This document shows, in pieces, positions 47,201 to 58,775 of a stretch of 64,000 nucleotides of DNA. The stretch comes from Heterohyrax brucei (lineage: Eukaryota > Chordata > Mammalia > Hyracoidea > Procaviidae). The position numbers and the translations under genes are program-made. A model generated the notes under the pieces. The model saw only the letters and a program-made list of their open reading frames with translations, searched no databases and was not told where the DNA came from. The stretch is from contig CM053162.1 of the NCBI GenBank assembly GCA_028571685.1, positions 5,398,001 through 5,462,000 on the forward strand, read 5' to 3'. Every line of letters begins with the position of its first letter. Positions within the stretch are counted from its first letter, which is position 1.

Positions 47201-47257
47201 TATATTTATATAAATACTTCACTGGTTTTGCTTCTCTAGAGGATCCAGGCAGAAACA

Positions 47258-48042
47258 CTCATGTTCAAAACTTCCTCTCCTTTTGTTCTAAACTCACCAT
47301 ATGTACTCTGATGAAGATGTCTTTCCTTCACTCCTAAGAATAGGAGCAGATAGAAGGAAACCTGATTATGTTATTAGAGATATTCACACTGAGGTCTGCA
47401 AATGACCACTGTGTTTTCTGTCTTGGGGGTTTACTTGCATTTAAAAAGAGGAGCTCTGTTAACTTTATAACCCTGTGAGTTGCAGAAAACATACAAAAAC
47501 AATTTTACTGAGATATATGGATGAGATTTTCCTTCAACCTTTGGACTAAAGTCCTAGACCACATTCCTCTCCATTATTTTTCCATTAACAGAAAGTGTAT
47601 GAAGTATTTGGGTCCTCACTTCAACAAGGTGGCTTGCCTAGCCTTTATGTTGAATCTCATATAAGTATAGTGCATTTTCAGAAATTTTTCTGTATTTCTC
47701 TGATCACTTTTTGAGGAGCATAATATGTTGTTCTTAATTTTAAAGAACAGCAGCTCTATGTTAGAACACTGACTTGACATGAGTGACCACTAATAATTTA
47801 TTTTTGATCCAGATGAACTTTACAGTTTATCAAACTTGATGTGATCACGGTCTTCTTTTTATGTGACTCTTCTAGATTGGACTTCCATCTCTTCAAATTT
47901 TAGAAAATATTCCCTTTCTACAGAAAATGTGTCCGTTTATTTTGAGAGATTTTCATTGATCTTTTGTTGACCCTGGTGAACTTGAAATGAATTTGTTGAT
48001 CTGGTGGTGTAAACGCATTCCTTTAGACCTCTGTATTCTTTA
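47258..48042. other. Unique AT-rich intergenic DNA
   Basis: No gene or repeat family recognised. Confidence 0.4.
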
Positions 48043-48058
48043 TGCTTTGGGAATTTCT

Positions 48059-49548
48059 TTTTTTTTTTTTTTTGCTTGGCTTTACCTTTTATTTTATTTT
48101 ATTATTTAACATAACTGAGTGAAAATGTACATTCCCATATAAATTTACATGCCCACCTATATGCAGCTTCCACTGCTCTACCTGTCCGGTGACAGCACAT
48201 TATTCCTCTCTGCTCCATACGTGTCCCATCCTCCCAGCAGCCTTCTTTCCCCTCCTCTCCACCCACTCTCCTTCCTCCAGCCAGAGGTCAGGAGGAAGAC
48301 ATCCTACAGATGTATAGAACCATAAAGCGCATCCAATATATGGTCACTCTGCATTGCCAAGTCCAATCCATTCGTGTCCAAAGAGTGGAACTTCATTATG
48401 ATTTATGGGCAAGGGCAGCAACAGGGCCAGGGGCCGTGCTCTCAGGGGAACCCCGAAACTTCTGGACCATCAACTGAGGTCTTTTAGTGGAGATCTCAGG
48501 ATGCACCCCTTTTTATTCTTGTGTTGCCAGTGAGACTCCTCTCTGTGAGCTCCATCGTGGCTATCACTGGTGGTGGCCAGGCACCATCTGGTTCTTCTGG
48601 TCCCAAGTCGATGTAGGCACCCACTCTTGTGGATCTCTCTATCTTCTAGGTTGTCTTTCCCCCATGTCATTTTGGTCCTCGGTGAGCATCCATTCCTGCC
48701 GAGTTGGGACCGTTTGCTGTGTCCTCGGATGGCAGCTTGGCAGCTTTTAAGAACCCAGACGCCACTCACCCATGTGGGGTGCAGAGAGCTCTCTTAGCAA
48801 AATGCTAGTTGTGCCATTTGGCCTCGATTTCGCCTAAAAGCGTGGTCCCCTACCCCCTGCCCCAGCTACTCTATCCTTGCAATATTGGGTTAAGATGGAA
48901 GGAGTATTCAAGTTGTGCTGAAGTTCACTTAATGTTGTTCTTGTTTCTAATGTGTGCTATCACCGATTTCTCCCAACTAGATTTCTAGGAACTAATCTAA
49001 ACCCTCCCTCTTCCCTCCCTCCCTCCCCTTCCTTACAGCTGTCAAAGAGTCTTTTCTTCTATACACAAGTCTGTTTTTGAGGTCTTATCGTAGAGGTCTC
49101 ATACAATATTTGTCCTTTTGTCGCTGACTACTTTCACTCAACATAATGTCTTCCAGTTGAAACCAGGTTATGAGATGTTTCCTGGAATCTTCGTTATTCT
49201 TTATCATTGCGTAGTGCCCCATTGAGTATATGTACCATAGTTTACCTATCCATTCTTCTGTTGTTGGGCATCTGGGTTGATTCCATCTTTTTGCTATTGT
49301 GGACTGTGCTGCGATAAACATTCTGGTGCATGTGTCCATTGGTGTGAAAGGCCTTGATTCTGTAGGATATATTCCAAGTAGTGGAATTACTGGTTCAAAT
49401 GGTATATCAATGTCCATTTTTTAAGGAAGCGCCAGATTGCTTTCCAAAGAGGCTGGACCATTTTGCAACCCCACCAACAGTGTAGGAGGGTCCCACTTTC
49501 TCCACAGCCTCTCCAGCATTTGTCGTTTTGTGTTTTTTGGATCATGGC
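48059..49548 (-). mobile_element. L1 3'-end insertion with 16-bp duplications
   Basis: A perfect duplication tgctttgggaatttct (48,043-48,058 and 49,549-49,564) flanks a poly(T) start, a ~1-kb L1 3' UTR and the last part of ORF2 (49,085-49,548). The site on the nicked strand is TTTT/AGAA, typical for L1 endonuclease. Sequence is close to L1 'C' and L1 'D', so it is comparatively young. The polypyrimidine tract is at 49,003-49,036. Confidence 0.93.
49085..49548 (-). pseudogene. L1 ORF2 C-terminal fragment
   Basis: The frame at 49,085-49,417 (MDIDIPFEPVIPLLGIYPTE ... KYCMRPLR) is the intact last 110 codons of ORF2. Upstream pieces (49,421-49,548) are in another frame and break off at the insertion end. 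It has no catalytic domain. Confidence 0.9.
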
Positions 49549-49564
49549 TGCTTTGGGAATTTCT

Positions 49565-49959
49565 AAAAAATAGTAATATAGTATGTTTTAAGTTTTTATT
49601 CCATTTATCATTCATCACTACTGTTAACTGTTTTAATTCCGGAAGTGAATATCATTGCCTAGAAACAAAGTGAGCTATGGTAGTTTTAGAGCATAAAACA
49701 AAGCTTCATCTTCCTTGTAGTCATGTTTTCTTTAGAATTCCTCATGGAACATAAAAATCTCAGTTATCATGTCTGTAATGCGAGTTTCCAATTGTGAGTC
49801 AGTTCATACCCTTTTCCGTGTCCTCTATGTAAATGAATTCTCCTGGTCTTGGTTTACCTGCTTTTCATAATTCTTGCTTTGCCCCTCTAAAACTGTTTCT
49901 TTAGGATGTATTGAGGAGATGTCAACTTCCCTTGCTTTAATCTCTTATCACCATCCATG
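49565..49959. other. Unique intergenic DNA
   Basis: No gene or repeat recognised. Confidence 0.4.
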
Positions 49960-50635
49960 GTAGGCTAAAAAAGCCCATCACTGAAAAACTATCCATGTCC
50001 TGACCTACAAACCTGTGAAAGTTACCTGATTTGGGAGGAGAGAAAAAGATATTTGCAGATGTGATTAAGTTAAGGATCTTACATGGGGTGATGATCCTAG
50101 GTTATCCAGGTGGCCTCTGATGTATTATCCTTATATGAGAGGAAACCCTGGTGACATAGTGGGTTAATTGCTACATCTGCTATCAAAATGGTCAGCAGTT
50201 CAAATCTGCAGGCACTCCTTGGAAACTCTATGGGGCAATTCTCTTTTGACAGGGTTGCTGTGAGCTGGATCTGACTCAACCACAGTGTGTGGGTTATATG
50301 AAAAGGCAGAGGAAGATTCTGTGTCATACGGACAAGGCAACATGAAATGGGTACAGAGAGAGATTTGAAGAGGCTGACTTTAAAGGCTGATAAGCTGTGA
50401 CGCAAAACAACGAATACCACCATCTATCCAAAGCTGGAAAGTTTAAGAATGGTTTCTCTTTAGACTGTCTGGAGACAGCATGGCCTTCCTGATATCTGGA
50501 ATTCTGTCCAGTGATAATAATTTCAGAATTCTGGCCTCCAGAAGTGTAAGAAAATAAATGTGTGTTGTTTTAAGTCACCAAGTTTGTGGTAATCTCTTAC
50601 AGCAGCCACAGAAAATTTCTACTCCATCCATTACT
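49960..50635 (-). mobile_element. MLT1-like MaLR LTR, carrying an AfroSINE
   Basis: Read on the plus strand it has tatccatgtcctgacctaca, gatatttgcagatgtgatta, ctaggttatccaggtggcct, gaattctggcctccagaagt and ttgttttaagtcaccaagtt, the reverse complement of an MLT1 LTR. The AfroSINE at 50,139 interrupts it. Both ends are approximate. Confidence 0.75.
50139..50293 (+). repeat. AfroSINE in the MLT1 LTR
   Basis: It runs from gaggaaaccctggtgacata through gtcagcagttcaaatctgca and ctccttggaaactctatggg to gctggatctgactcaaccac. It is flanked by ttatatga at 50,131-50,138 and 50,294-50,301. Confidence 0.88.
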
Positions 50636-51535
50636 TCCTTCTAGATAATTAGACATTTTTCATGACTCTAATTGCCTCTTTAGAGTCTTACTACACTCCA
50701 GTATGAAAACCCCTTTGTCATAACCACCACAACCATTATTAGGAAAATATATATTAAGGATCCCCTACTCCATGAAGTTATCATAGGAATTTTTTTAAAT
50801 GAAGTTAGATTGCTAGACATAACAGTATACTGATCCAACATAGAAATCTAACTTCCAGTTCAAACCCATAAAAATATTACACAAAATATTTATTTAAAAA
50901 AAAATTAAATACTTAACCAAGCAGGAAATCAAGAAGTAACTGACACTATTGTGCAGATACAAAGATAGAACATATAGTGGAAAGTGGAAAAACCACAGGA
51001 TGTGTGGTGAAAAAAGGACAGGGTATACATTTTAAGCACTGAAATTTTAATGTCTATGTGGGAAGTAAATCTGTTTCCAGGCCTATGTGTGCTGAGTAGC
51101 TGAAATGTTTTCTGTGAATAAAACTAGATGTCTGCAATATGTTGGCTGCTTAGAACAATTTATCTTGCTGACTTGAAGTCAGTAGGGAAGTAACACTGCT
51201 TTCTAGACAATAAGTGAAAATCAAGCTGCAAGGGATAAGAGACTAACTTAAATGTTGTTACACTATGAGATTCATACTTTGTGTTAAATGAAATTAATCT
51301 CTAACCTGTGAAATTAATAGCAGTTTGGCATAAGCAATCAGGACAATTCGTACAAGAGTTTGCTTGTATAATTTGGTACAAACTACCTCATGACAATACT
51401 TTCAAGACCCAAAGAACATGCAGAGCACTTCTAGAAGAAAATTCCAGGATAAGTGAGCACATAGTACAAAACATTAAAATAAATGAAGGACAAACATAAC
51501 TGTTAAATTTAAAATTCCAATGATTGGGAGAAACC
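50636..51535. other. Unique AT-rich intergenic DNA
   Basis: No gene or repeat family recognised; the 63-codon frame at 51,308-51,499 has no support. Confidence 0.4.
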
Positions 51536-51539
51536 ATGA

Positions 51540-51930
51540 TCATGGATTTAATCAATGATGATCAAAGACCAGTCATCAGTATAGGTTGTGCCTCAAAATC
51601 TAGAAAACAAAAATCTTCACAACTGGACCAGTAAGCAACACTGTGACAAATGGTGAAAGAGAATATTGGAGAATGGTGCTGGAGAATATTGTTGAACATA
51701 AAATGGACTTCCCAAACAACACAGATCTATTCTGAAAGAAGTACAACCAGAGTGTTCCTTGCAAAGATGGCAAAACTGTGTCTTATACATTATGAACCTG
51801 TTGTCAGGAGGGATAAGTCCCTGGAGAAGGATATCATGCTTGGTGAAGTAGAGGATCAGCGAAAAAGAAGAGGACCCTCAAAGAGATGGGTTGACACAGA
51901 GGTTGCAGCAATGGGCTTAAGCTTAAAAAT
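51540..51930 (+). repeat. RTE LINE 3'-region fragment
   Basis: It aligns with 46,000-46,560 of the RTE at 43,132: aaacaaaaatcttcacaact, gtacaaccagagtgttcctt, then a stretch translating as DKSLEKDIMLGEVEDQRKRR, near the RTE C-terminus. It is cut at the right by the start of L1 'F'. Confidence 0.75.
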
Positions 51931-54790
51931 GATTGATGTTACAACACACCCAGCTGAAATAAAAAATAGTAGAACAGAATACTATGAAAGGTTGTACTCT
52001 AACAGGTTTGAAAACATAGGGAAAGTGGAAATTGCTAGATTCATGTGACTCACCAAGATTATCACAAGGAGAAGTAAATCAACTTAATAAATCTATCACA
52101 AAGGAAGAGATTGACAAAGTCATAAAAAATCTACCAATCAAAAAAAGTCCTGGCCCAGATGGCTTCACCAGAGAATTCTACCAAACTTTTAGAGAAAAGT
52201 TAACTCCAAAACTATTGAGGCTATTTCACACCATAGAAAGAGACGGAATACTTTCAAATTCATTCTATAAAGCTAGTATAACCCTGATACCAAAGCCAGG
52301 GAAAGATCCCACAAAAAGAAAATTACAGACCAATAATCACTTATGAACCTAGATGCAAAAATCTTCAACAAAATTCTAGCCAATACAATCCAACAGCATG
52401 TTAAAAAAAAATCATTCATCATGATCAAGTTGGTTTCATTCCAGACATGCAAGGCTGGTTCAACATCAGAAAAACAATTAACGTAATCAACCACATTAAT
52501 AACACAAAAGATAAGAATCACCCGATTCTGGCAATTGATGAAGAAAAGACATTTGACAAAGTTCAACACCCATTCATGCTTAAAACTCTTGGAAAAGTAG
52601 GAATAGAGGGGAAATTCCTCAATGTAATCAGTAGCATCTATGCAAAGCCAACTACTTTCATCATCCTGAATGGCAAAAAACTGAAAGAATTCCCTTTGAG
52701 AATGGGAACTAGACAAGGATGTCTGCTCTCAATGCTTCTATTCAACATCATGCTAGAAGTTCTAGCCAGAGCAATTAGACAAGTCAAAGAAATAAAGGGC
52801 ATACATATTGGCAATGAAGAAGTAAAGATTTCCCTCTTTGCAGATGATATGATTGTTTACGCAGAGAATCCAAAGAACTCCATAAGTAAGCTACTGGAGC
52901 TAATAGAAGAGTTCAGCAAAGTATAGGGATACAAGATAAACATAAGTAAATCAGTAGGATTCTTTTATACCAACAGTGAGATTATTAAAGAAGAAATCAC
53001 CAAATCAATTCCATTTATTATCGACCCAAAAAGATAAAACACCTAGGAATAAACCTAACTAGAGAAATAACAGATCTTTACAAAGAGAACTACAAGACCT
53101 TACTACAAGAAACTAGGAGAGACTTATATAAGTGGAGTAATCTGCTTTGCTCATGGATAGGAAGACTCAATATTGTGAAAATGTCTATTTTGTCCAAAGC
53201 AATCTACTTATATAATGCAATTCCAATGCAAAATCCAGGGACACTTTTTAATAAGATGGAGGAACAAATCATCAGATTTGTTTGGAAAGGGAAGAAGCCC
53301 TGGATAAGTAAAGCACAACTGAAGAAGAAGAACACACTGGGAGGCCTCTCACTATCTGACAGTTGTCAAAACATCCTGGTCTTGTACAAAAAGAGACATA
53401 TAGGCCAATGTAATAGAGTAGAGACCCTAAAGACTCCACCATCCTCCTATGAACAGCTGATATTTGACAAAGGCCCTAAGATTTTTAAACGGGGGTAAGA
53501 ACAGTCTGTTTAACAAATGGTACTTGCAAACTTGGATATCTGTTTGCAAAAAAATTGAAACAAGATCCATATTTCATACCTTATACAAAAATCAACTCAA
53601 ATTGGATAAAAGATATAAATATAAAATCTAAAATGATAAAGCTCATCCAAGATAAAATAGGGTCAACAATGGGAATTTTAATACACAATATAGTCAGGCT
53701 TCAAAATCTGACAAAAAAAGCACATACATCAGAAGAGAAAATAGATAAATGGGAATTGCTAAGAATCAAACACTTTTGCTCATCCGAAGACTTCATCAAA
53801 AGAATTAAAAGACCACCTACAGAATGGGAAAAAATATTTGACAACTCTATGTCAGACTGATGCCTGATTGCCATAATCTACAAGGTACTACAAAATATCA
53901 ATAAGAAAAAGATAAATCATCCAATTAAGCAATGGGTAAAGGAGGTGGACAGACACTTCTCTAAAGAGGAGATCCAAGCAGCCAAACAACAAATGTGTCA
54001 TGATCATTAACTATTAAAAAATTCAAATCAGAATGACAATGAGATACCATCCCACCCCAACAAGGTTGGCCATGATCCAAAGAAAGCAAAACACTAAATT
54101 CTGGAGAGGCTGTGGAGAGATTGGAACTCTCCTACACCATTGGCGGGATTGCAAAATGGTGCAACCTCTTTGGAAAGCAATCTGGCGCTACCTTAAAATA
54201 ATGGATATAGATACTCCATTTGATCCAGTAATTCCACTGCTTGGAATATATCCTAGAATCAAGGCCACTCACACCATGTGATACATGGACACAAATGTTC
54301 ATCACAGCACAGTCCACAATAGCAAAAAGACGGAATCAACCCAGATGCCCAACAACAGAAGAATGGATAGGTAAACCACAATATGTATACTCAATTGAAC
54401 ACTATGCAAAGATAAAGAACAATGATGATAGCAGGAAACATCTCTTAACCTGGTTTCAATTGGAGGACATTATATTGAGTGAAAGTAGTCAGCAACAGAA
54501 GGACAAATATTGTATGAGACCGCTACGATAAAAACTTAAAAACAGACTCATGCATAAAAGAAAAGACTCTTTGATGGCTGCAAGGGTAGGGAGTGTGGGA
54601 GAGCTAGGGGCGAGGGTTTAGATTAGATAGTTGTTAGAAATTTTGTAGGGTGAAATTGGTGACAGCACACATTAATAAGAAGATTAGTATTAACGGGACT
54701 TCAACACAATTTATGTACTCCTCCCACCTTAATCCAATATTGCAAGGACAGAGTATATACATTTTCATTCAATCAGAATAAAAAAAAAAA
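51931..54790 (+). mobile_element. L1 'F', 5'-truncated LINE-1, plus strand
   Basis: The only clear plus-strand L1. It starts just before the reverse-transcriptase domain, inside ORF2, and ends in an A run (54,781-54,790). The 3' UTR is only ~250 bp: after ccaatattgcaaggacagag it jumps to tatacattttcattcaatca, the last ~30 bases of the normal 3' UTR. About 700 bp of 3' UTR are thus missing. The polypurine tract survives at 54,585-54,620. Confidence 0.9.
51960..54534 (+). pseudogene. L1 'F' ORF2 fragment, broken
   Basis: From left to right: the linker before RT ([20 protein letters not shown]), RT ([19 protein letters not shown] at 52,032-52,346; [20 protein letters not shown] and FADD in [17 protein letters not shown] at 52,447-52,926), the region after RT (53,175-53,860) and the C-terminal cysteine region FWRGCGEIGTLLHHWRDCK (54,033-54,281), whose first position is F rather than C, ending KYCMRPLR at 54,531. 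Several frameshifts and stops, including TAG at 52,924. No endonuclease. Confidence 0.9.
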
Positions 54791-54888
54791 GATTGTGGGC
54801 ATGGCACAGGGCCAGGTCCTGTTGTTCACAGGGTCACTAGGAATTGCAACTGACTGAAGGACACCAATCAACATTATCAGGGAACAAA
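54791..54888 (+). repeat. RTE-derived SINE 3' end
   Basis: gattgtgggcatggcacagg, gttcacagggtcactaggaa and ccaatcaacattatcaggg match the end of the element at 32,531-32,832. Confidence 0.6.
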
Positions 54889-54959
54889 CTACAAATAACA
54901 GTAAATGAAATCCGATTAAAAGTTTAGAGTTAGGATTTGGAGAAAAAATATTTTGTAGT

Positions 54960-56810
54960 GCTTCAAGTGGAAGTTTCCAGTCTAAGTCAATTTATCATGC
55001 AAAAACTTTCACACACCATTATGTGTCTTTAGCTTATCTCCCCACCCTGTGATAGCACTCTCCTCCTTTCTACCCTACACTTCCTGTGTCCTTTGAACCA
55101 GCTCTTGTGCACCTCTACCCTCTTAGCTTCCTTCTGAATAGGAGTTGCTCCAGCATTCTCATGTATATAGTTAAGCCAAGAAGCACTCTTCATCAGTATC
55201 ATTTTGTGTCATAGAGTCTAGTCTAATTTTAGTCTGAAGAGGTAACTTCAGGACTGGTTTCATCTCTGGTCTAGCAGAGAGCCAGGGGCCGTGACTTCTG
55301 GGGACCCTCCAGTCTGTGAGACCATCAGATCTGTTCTTTTAATAGAGTTCCACTTTTCACATCCATTTTTCTCCTGCTTTGTCAGAGACTGTATGCTGTG
55401 TTCCCCATCAGAGCAGTTGTTGGTGGTGGACAGGCATCACCTAGTTCTTCTGATTTCATGCTGATATAGTCTCTGGAATGTATGGCCCTTTCTGTTTTGT
55501 GGGTTTATATCTTTGATGGCAAAACCTAGTCACGCCAGCTGACCTAGATGAAACCATGGTTCAGAGAACACTGCCCCCACTACTCTGATCTTCAACATGT
55601 TGAATTGTATTTAGGAACCATCTTAGCTTTTGATGTACTCCAGCAATGTTAATCTTCCTTCCACTGTATGTTGTCACTTCCTTCACTTAACCCAGTTCCT
55701 ATCTGCTATCTAATTTGTGACTACCATTCTCTTTCTTTCCCCTCCTTTATAACCATTAAATATATTTTTTCTGTGCTTTTCTTGAGTCCTTATAATAGTA
55801 GTCCCAAACAAAATTTGTCATTTTTCTACTGACTAATTACACTCAATGTAATGTCTCCCGGATGAATTCATGTTATCAGATGTTTCCCAAGATCATCATT
55901 GTTCTTTATCATTGCATAGTATTCCATTGTGTTAATATATCACAGTTTGTTTATCCATTTATTCATCGATGGGTGCTGCAGTAAACATCGGTGTACATGT
56001 ATCTATTGATATATTCCAGGAATTGTGATTGCTGGATCATATGATATTTCTGTTTTTAGATTTTTAAGGAAGAGCCAAATGACTTTTCAATGTGGTTGCA
56101 ACATTTTACATTCTCAGCAAAAATGCAGAAGAGTTCCAATGTCTCCACAACTTCTCCATCATTTACTGTTTCGTTCTTTTTGGATGATGTCAGTCTTGTT
56201 GGGGTGAGATGGTATCTCATTGTAGCTTTCATTTGGATTTCTTAAATGACTGATGATCTTGAGCATTCCCTGATTTATCTATCAGCTGCCTGGATGTCTT
56301 CTTTGCTGAAGTGCCTTTTCATATTCTCAGATAATTCTCTAATTAGGCTATTTGTATTTTTCTTGTTAAGGTTTAGCAGTAAGTTATAGACTATGGAGAT
56401 CAGATGCTGACAGGATTCGTGGTTGCCAACTTTTTCCCCCAGTCTCTAGATAGTCCTTTTATTATTTTTTTTACTACTTTTTCATCCTTTTACTACTTTG
56501 ATGCCATTGTTACCAACTGGGTGCCCTTCATTTCTTTATCTTGTCTGGTTGCTCTGTCTAGAACCTACAGCACAATGTTTAATAAAAGGGGTGACAAAGT
56601 GCATTCATATCTGGTTCCTGTTCTCAAGGAAAATGCTTTCAGACTCTCTCCATTTAGGATGACCTTGGCAGTTGGATTTGCATAGGTGCCCCTTACTATA
56701 CTGAAGAATTTCCCTTCTTTTCCAATTCAGCAGACGGTTTTTAATCAAATGGGCACTGGACTTAGTCAAAGGCCTTTTCTGCATTAACCAAAAAAATCAA
56801 GAGATTATTT
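54960..56810 (-). mobile_element. L1 'H', old LINE-1 with internal deletion
   Basis: An older, diverged L1 3' UTR (54,960-55,790; aaactttcacacaccattat, ggactggtttcatctctggt) is followed by the ORF2 C-terminus to about 56,460. It then jumps to RT sequence (56,520-56,810; cttgtctggttgctctgtct), missing about 1 kb of ORF2. It is cut at the right by the 3' end of L1 'G'. Confidence 0.75.
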
Positions 56811-58775
56811 TTATTATGCTGATTGAGTGAAAGCATCCAATACAAATCAATTTGCATGTCCACCTATCTGCAACTCTATTTACTCTCCTCCCCTGGGACA
56901 GCACGTGACTCCTTTTCACTCTTCTAGTATTCTCTTAATGAACACTTGTCCCTTCCTTTCCACCCTCTCCTCTCCCATCTAGAAAGAAACTAGTAGGACA
57001 GCCTCCTATGAATGTTTAAAACTATAAAGTACACACACCACATGCTCACACTTTGTCCCCAGGTCCAATCTATTCTTGCCTGAAGAGTTGACCTTAGTAT
57101 TGGTTTTAGGTCAGGGCCAGTAGCAAGTCTAGAAGCCATGTTCCTAGGGGACCCTCCAGGCTGTTGGACCATCAATTCTGGTCTTTTAGTAGAGTTCTTG
57201 AACTGCACACATCTTTTTCTTGTGTTACTTCAGGGACTCTACATTGTGTCCCCCATCATGGCTTCCTCTGGTGGTTGCCAGTCACCATCTGGCTCTTCTG
57301 GTCTCATGCTGATGCAGTCTCCCATTCATATGAGTCCTTCTGTCTCCTGGGTTCATTGTTTCTCCTGTCTTTGATGTTCTTTGTTGTCATTTGTTCCAGA
57401 TGGGTTGGGACCATTCGGTGTTCCTCAGATGGCAGCTTGCTAGCTTTTAAGACCCCAAACACCACTCACCAATATGGGGTACAGAAGACTCTCTTAACAA
57501 AAGACTAGTTATACCAATTAACCTCAATATCCCCTGAAAACATGGTCCCTGGACCCACATCTCTGCTATTCTATTCTTTGAAATGTTTAGAAAACTTCTC
57601 AGCTTATGGTGTAATCCAGTTATGTTGATCTGCATGTTGTCACTGCTTTCACCTAACTAAATTCCTATCTACCATCTAATCTATGATCAACCCTCAACCT
57701 CCCTCCTCATCCTTGTAGCTGTCAAAGAGTCTTTTCTTCTGTACATGAGTCTATTTTTCAGACTTTATAGCAGAGGTCTCATAAAGTACTTGTCCTTTTG
57801 CAGCTGACTGATTTCACTAAACATAATGTCTTCTAGTTCAAACCAGGTTATGAGATTCTTCCTAAAATTGTCATTGTTCATTAGCATTGCTTAGTGTTCC
57901 ATTGAGTATATGTACTACAGTTTGTTTGTCCATTTATCTGTTGATGGGCACCTAGGTTGATTCCATACTTTTGCTATTGTGGACAGTGCTGCAATAAACA
58001 TTCATGTGCATGTGTCTTTTGTGTGTCTGCCTTCACTTCTGTAGTGTATATTCTGAGCAGTGGGATTGCCGGATCATATGGCATTTCTATTTTTAGCTTT
58101 GTAAGGAAACTCCAAATTGCTTCTCAAAAACATTGTACCATTTTGCATTGCCACCTGTAATGTAGGAGAGCCCCATTCTCTCCACATTCTTTCCAACTGT
58201 TGTTTTGTATTTTCGTATTGTTTTGTATTGACAATCTTGTTGAGATGAGATGGTATCTCACTGTAGTTTTGATTTAGATTTCTTTAATAGCTAATGATCA
58301 TGAGCATTTCCTTAAGTTTCTTTTGGCTGCCCAGATGTCTTCTTTGATGAAGCATTGGACACTACTTAATTGTGTTATTTACCTTTTTCTTGCTGATATT
58401 TTGCAGTACCTTGTAGATTATGGAAATCAGATGTCAATCCAATATGTAGTTGTCAAATATTTTTTTCCATTCTGTAGATAGTCTTTTACGTCTCTTGCTA
58501 AATTCTTTGGATGAGCGAAAGTGTTGGACTCTTAATAGTTCCTGTTTATCTGTTTTCTATTGTTTGTGCATTGTTGGTCAAATTATGTAGTCTGTCTAAG
58601 CTGTGTATTAGAACTTCCATTGTTGACTCCATCTTTTCTTGCATGGTCTATATCATTCTGGGTTTGATATTTAGGCCTTAATCCATTTTGATTTAGTTTT
58701 TATGCAAGGTGTGAGATACGGATCTTGTTTCAGACTTTTTCAGATGGATACCTAATTTTGCACCACCAATTGTTT

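Larger units (their letters stand above)
43056..47257 (+). mobile_element. ERVL-type LTR (MLT2-like), split by an RTE LINE
   Basis: The left part (43,056-43,131) begins tgtgatggttaatgttatgt and gtcaacttggctaggg, characteristic of ERVL/MLT2 LTRs. The right part (46,692 to about 47,257) continues with cctgcatccatgatataaat, ctatctccttgaaat, AT- and TG-rich tracts and ttcactggttttgcttctct, the usual LTR end. Without the RTE it is about 630 bp. No internal ERV sequence is attached. The start resembles that of the provirus LTR at 60,017. Confidence 0.75.
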
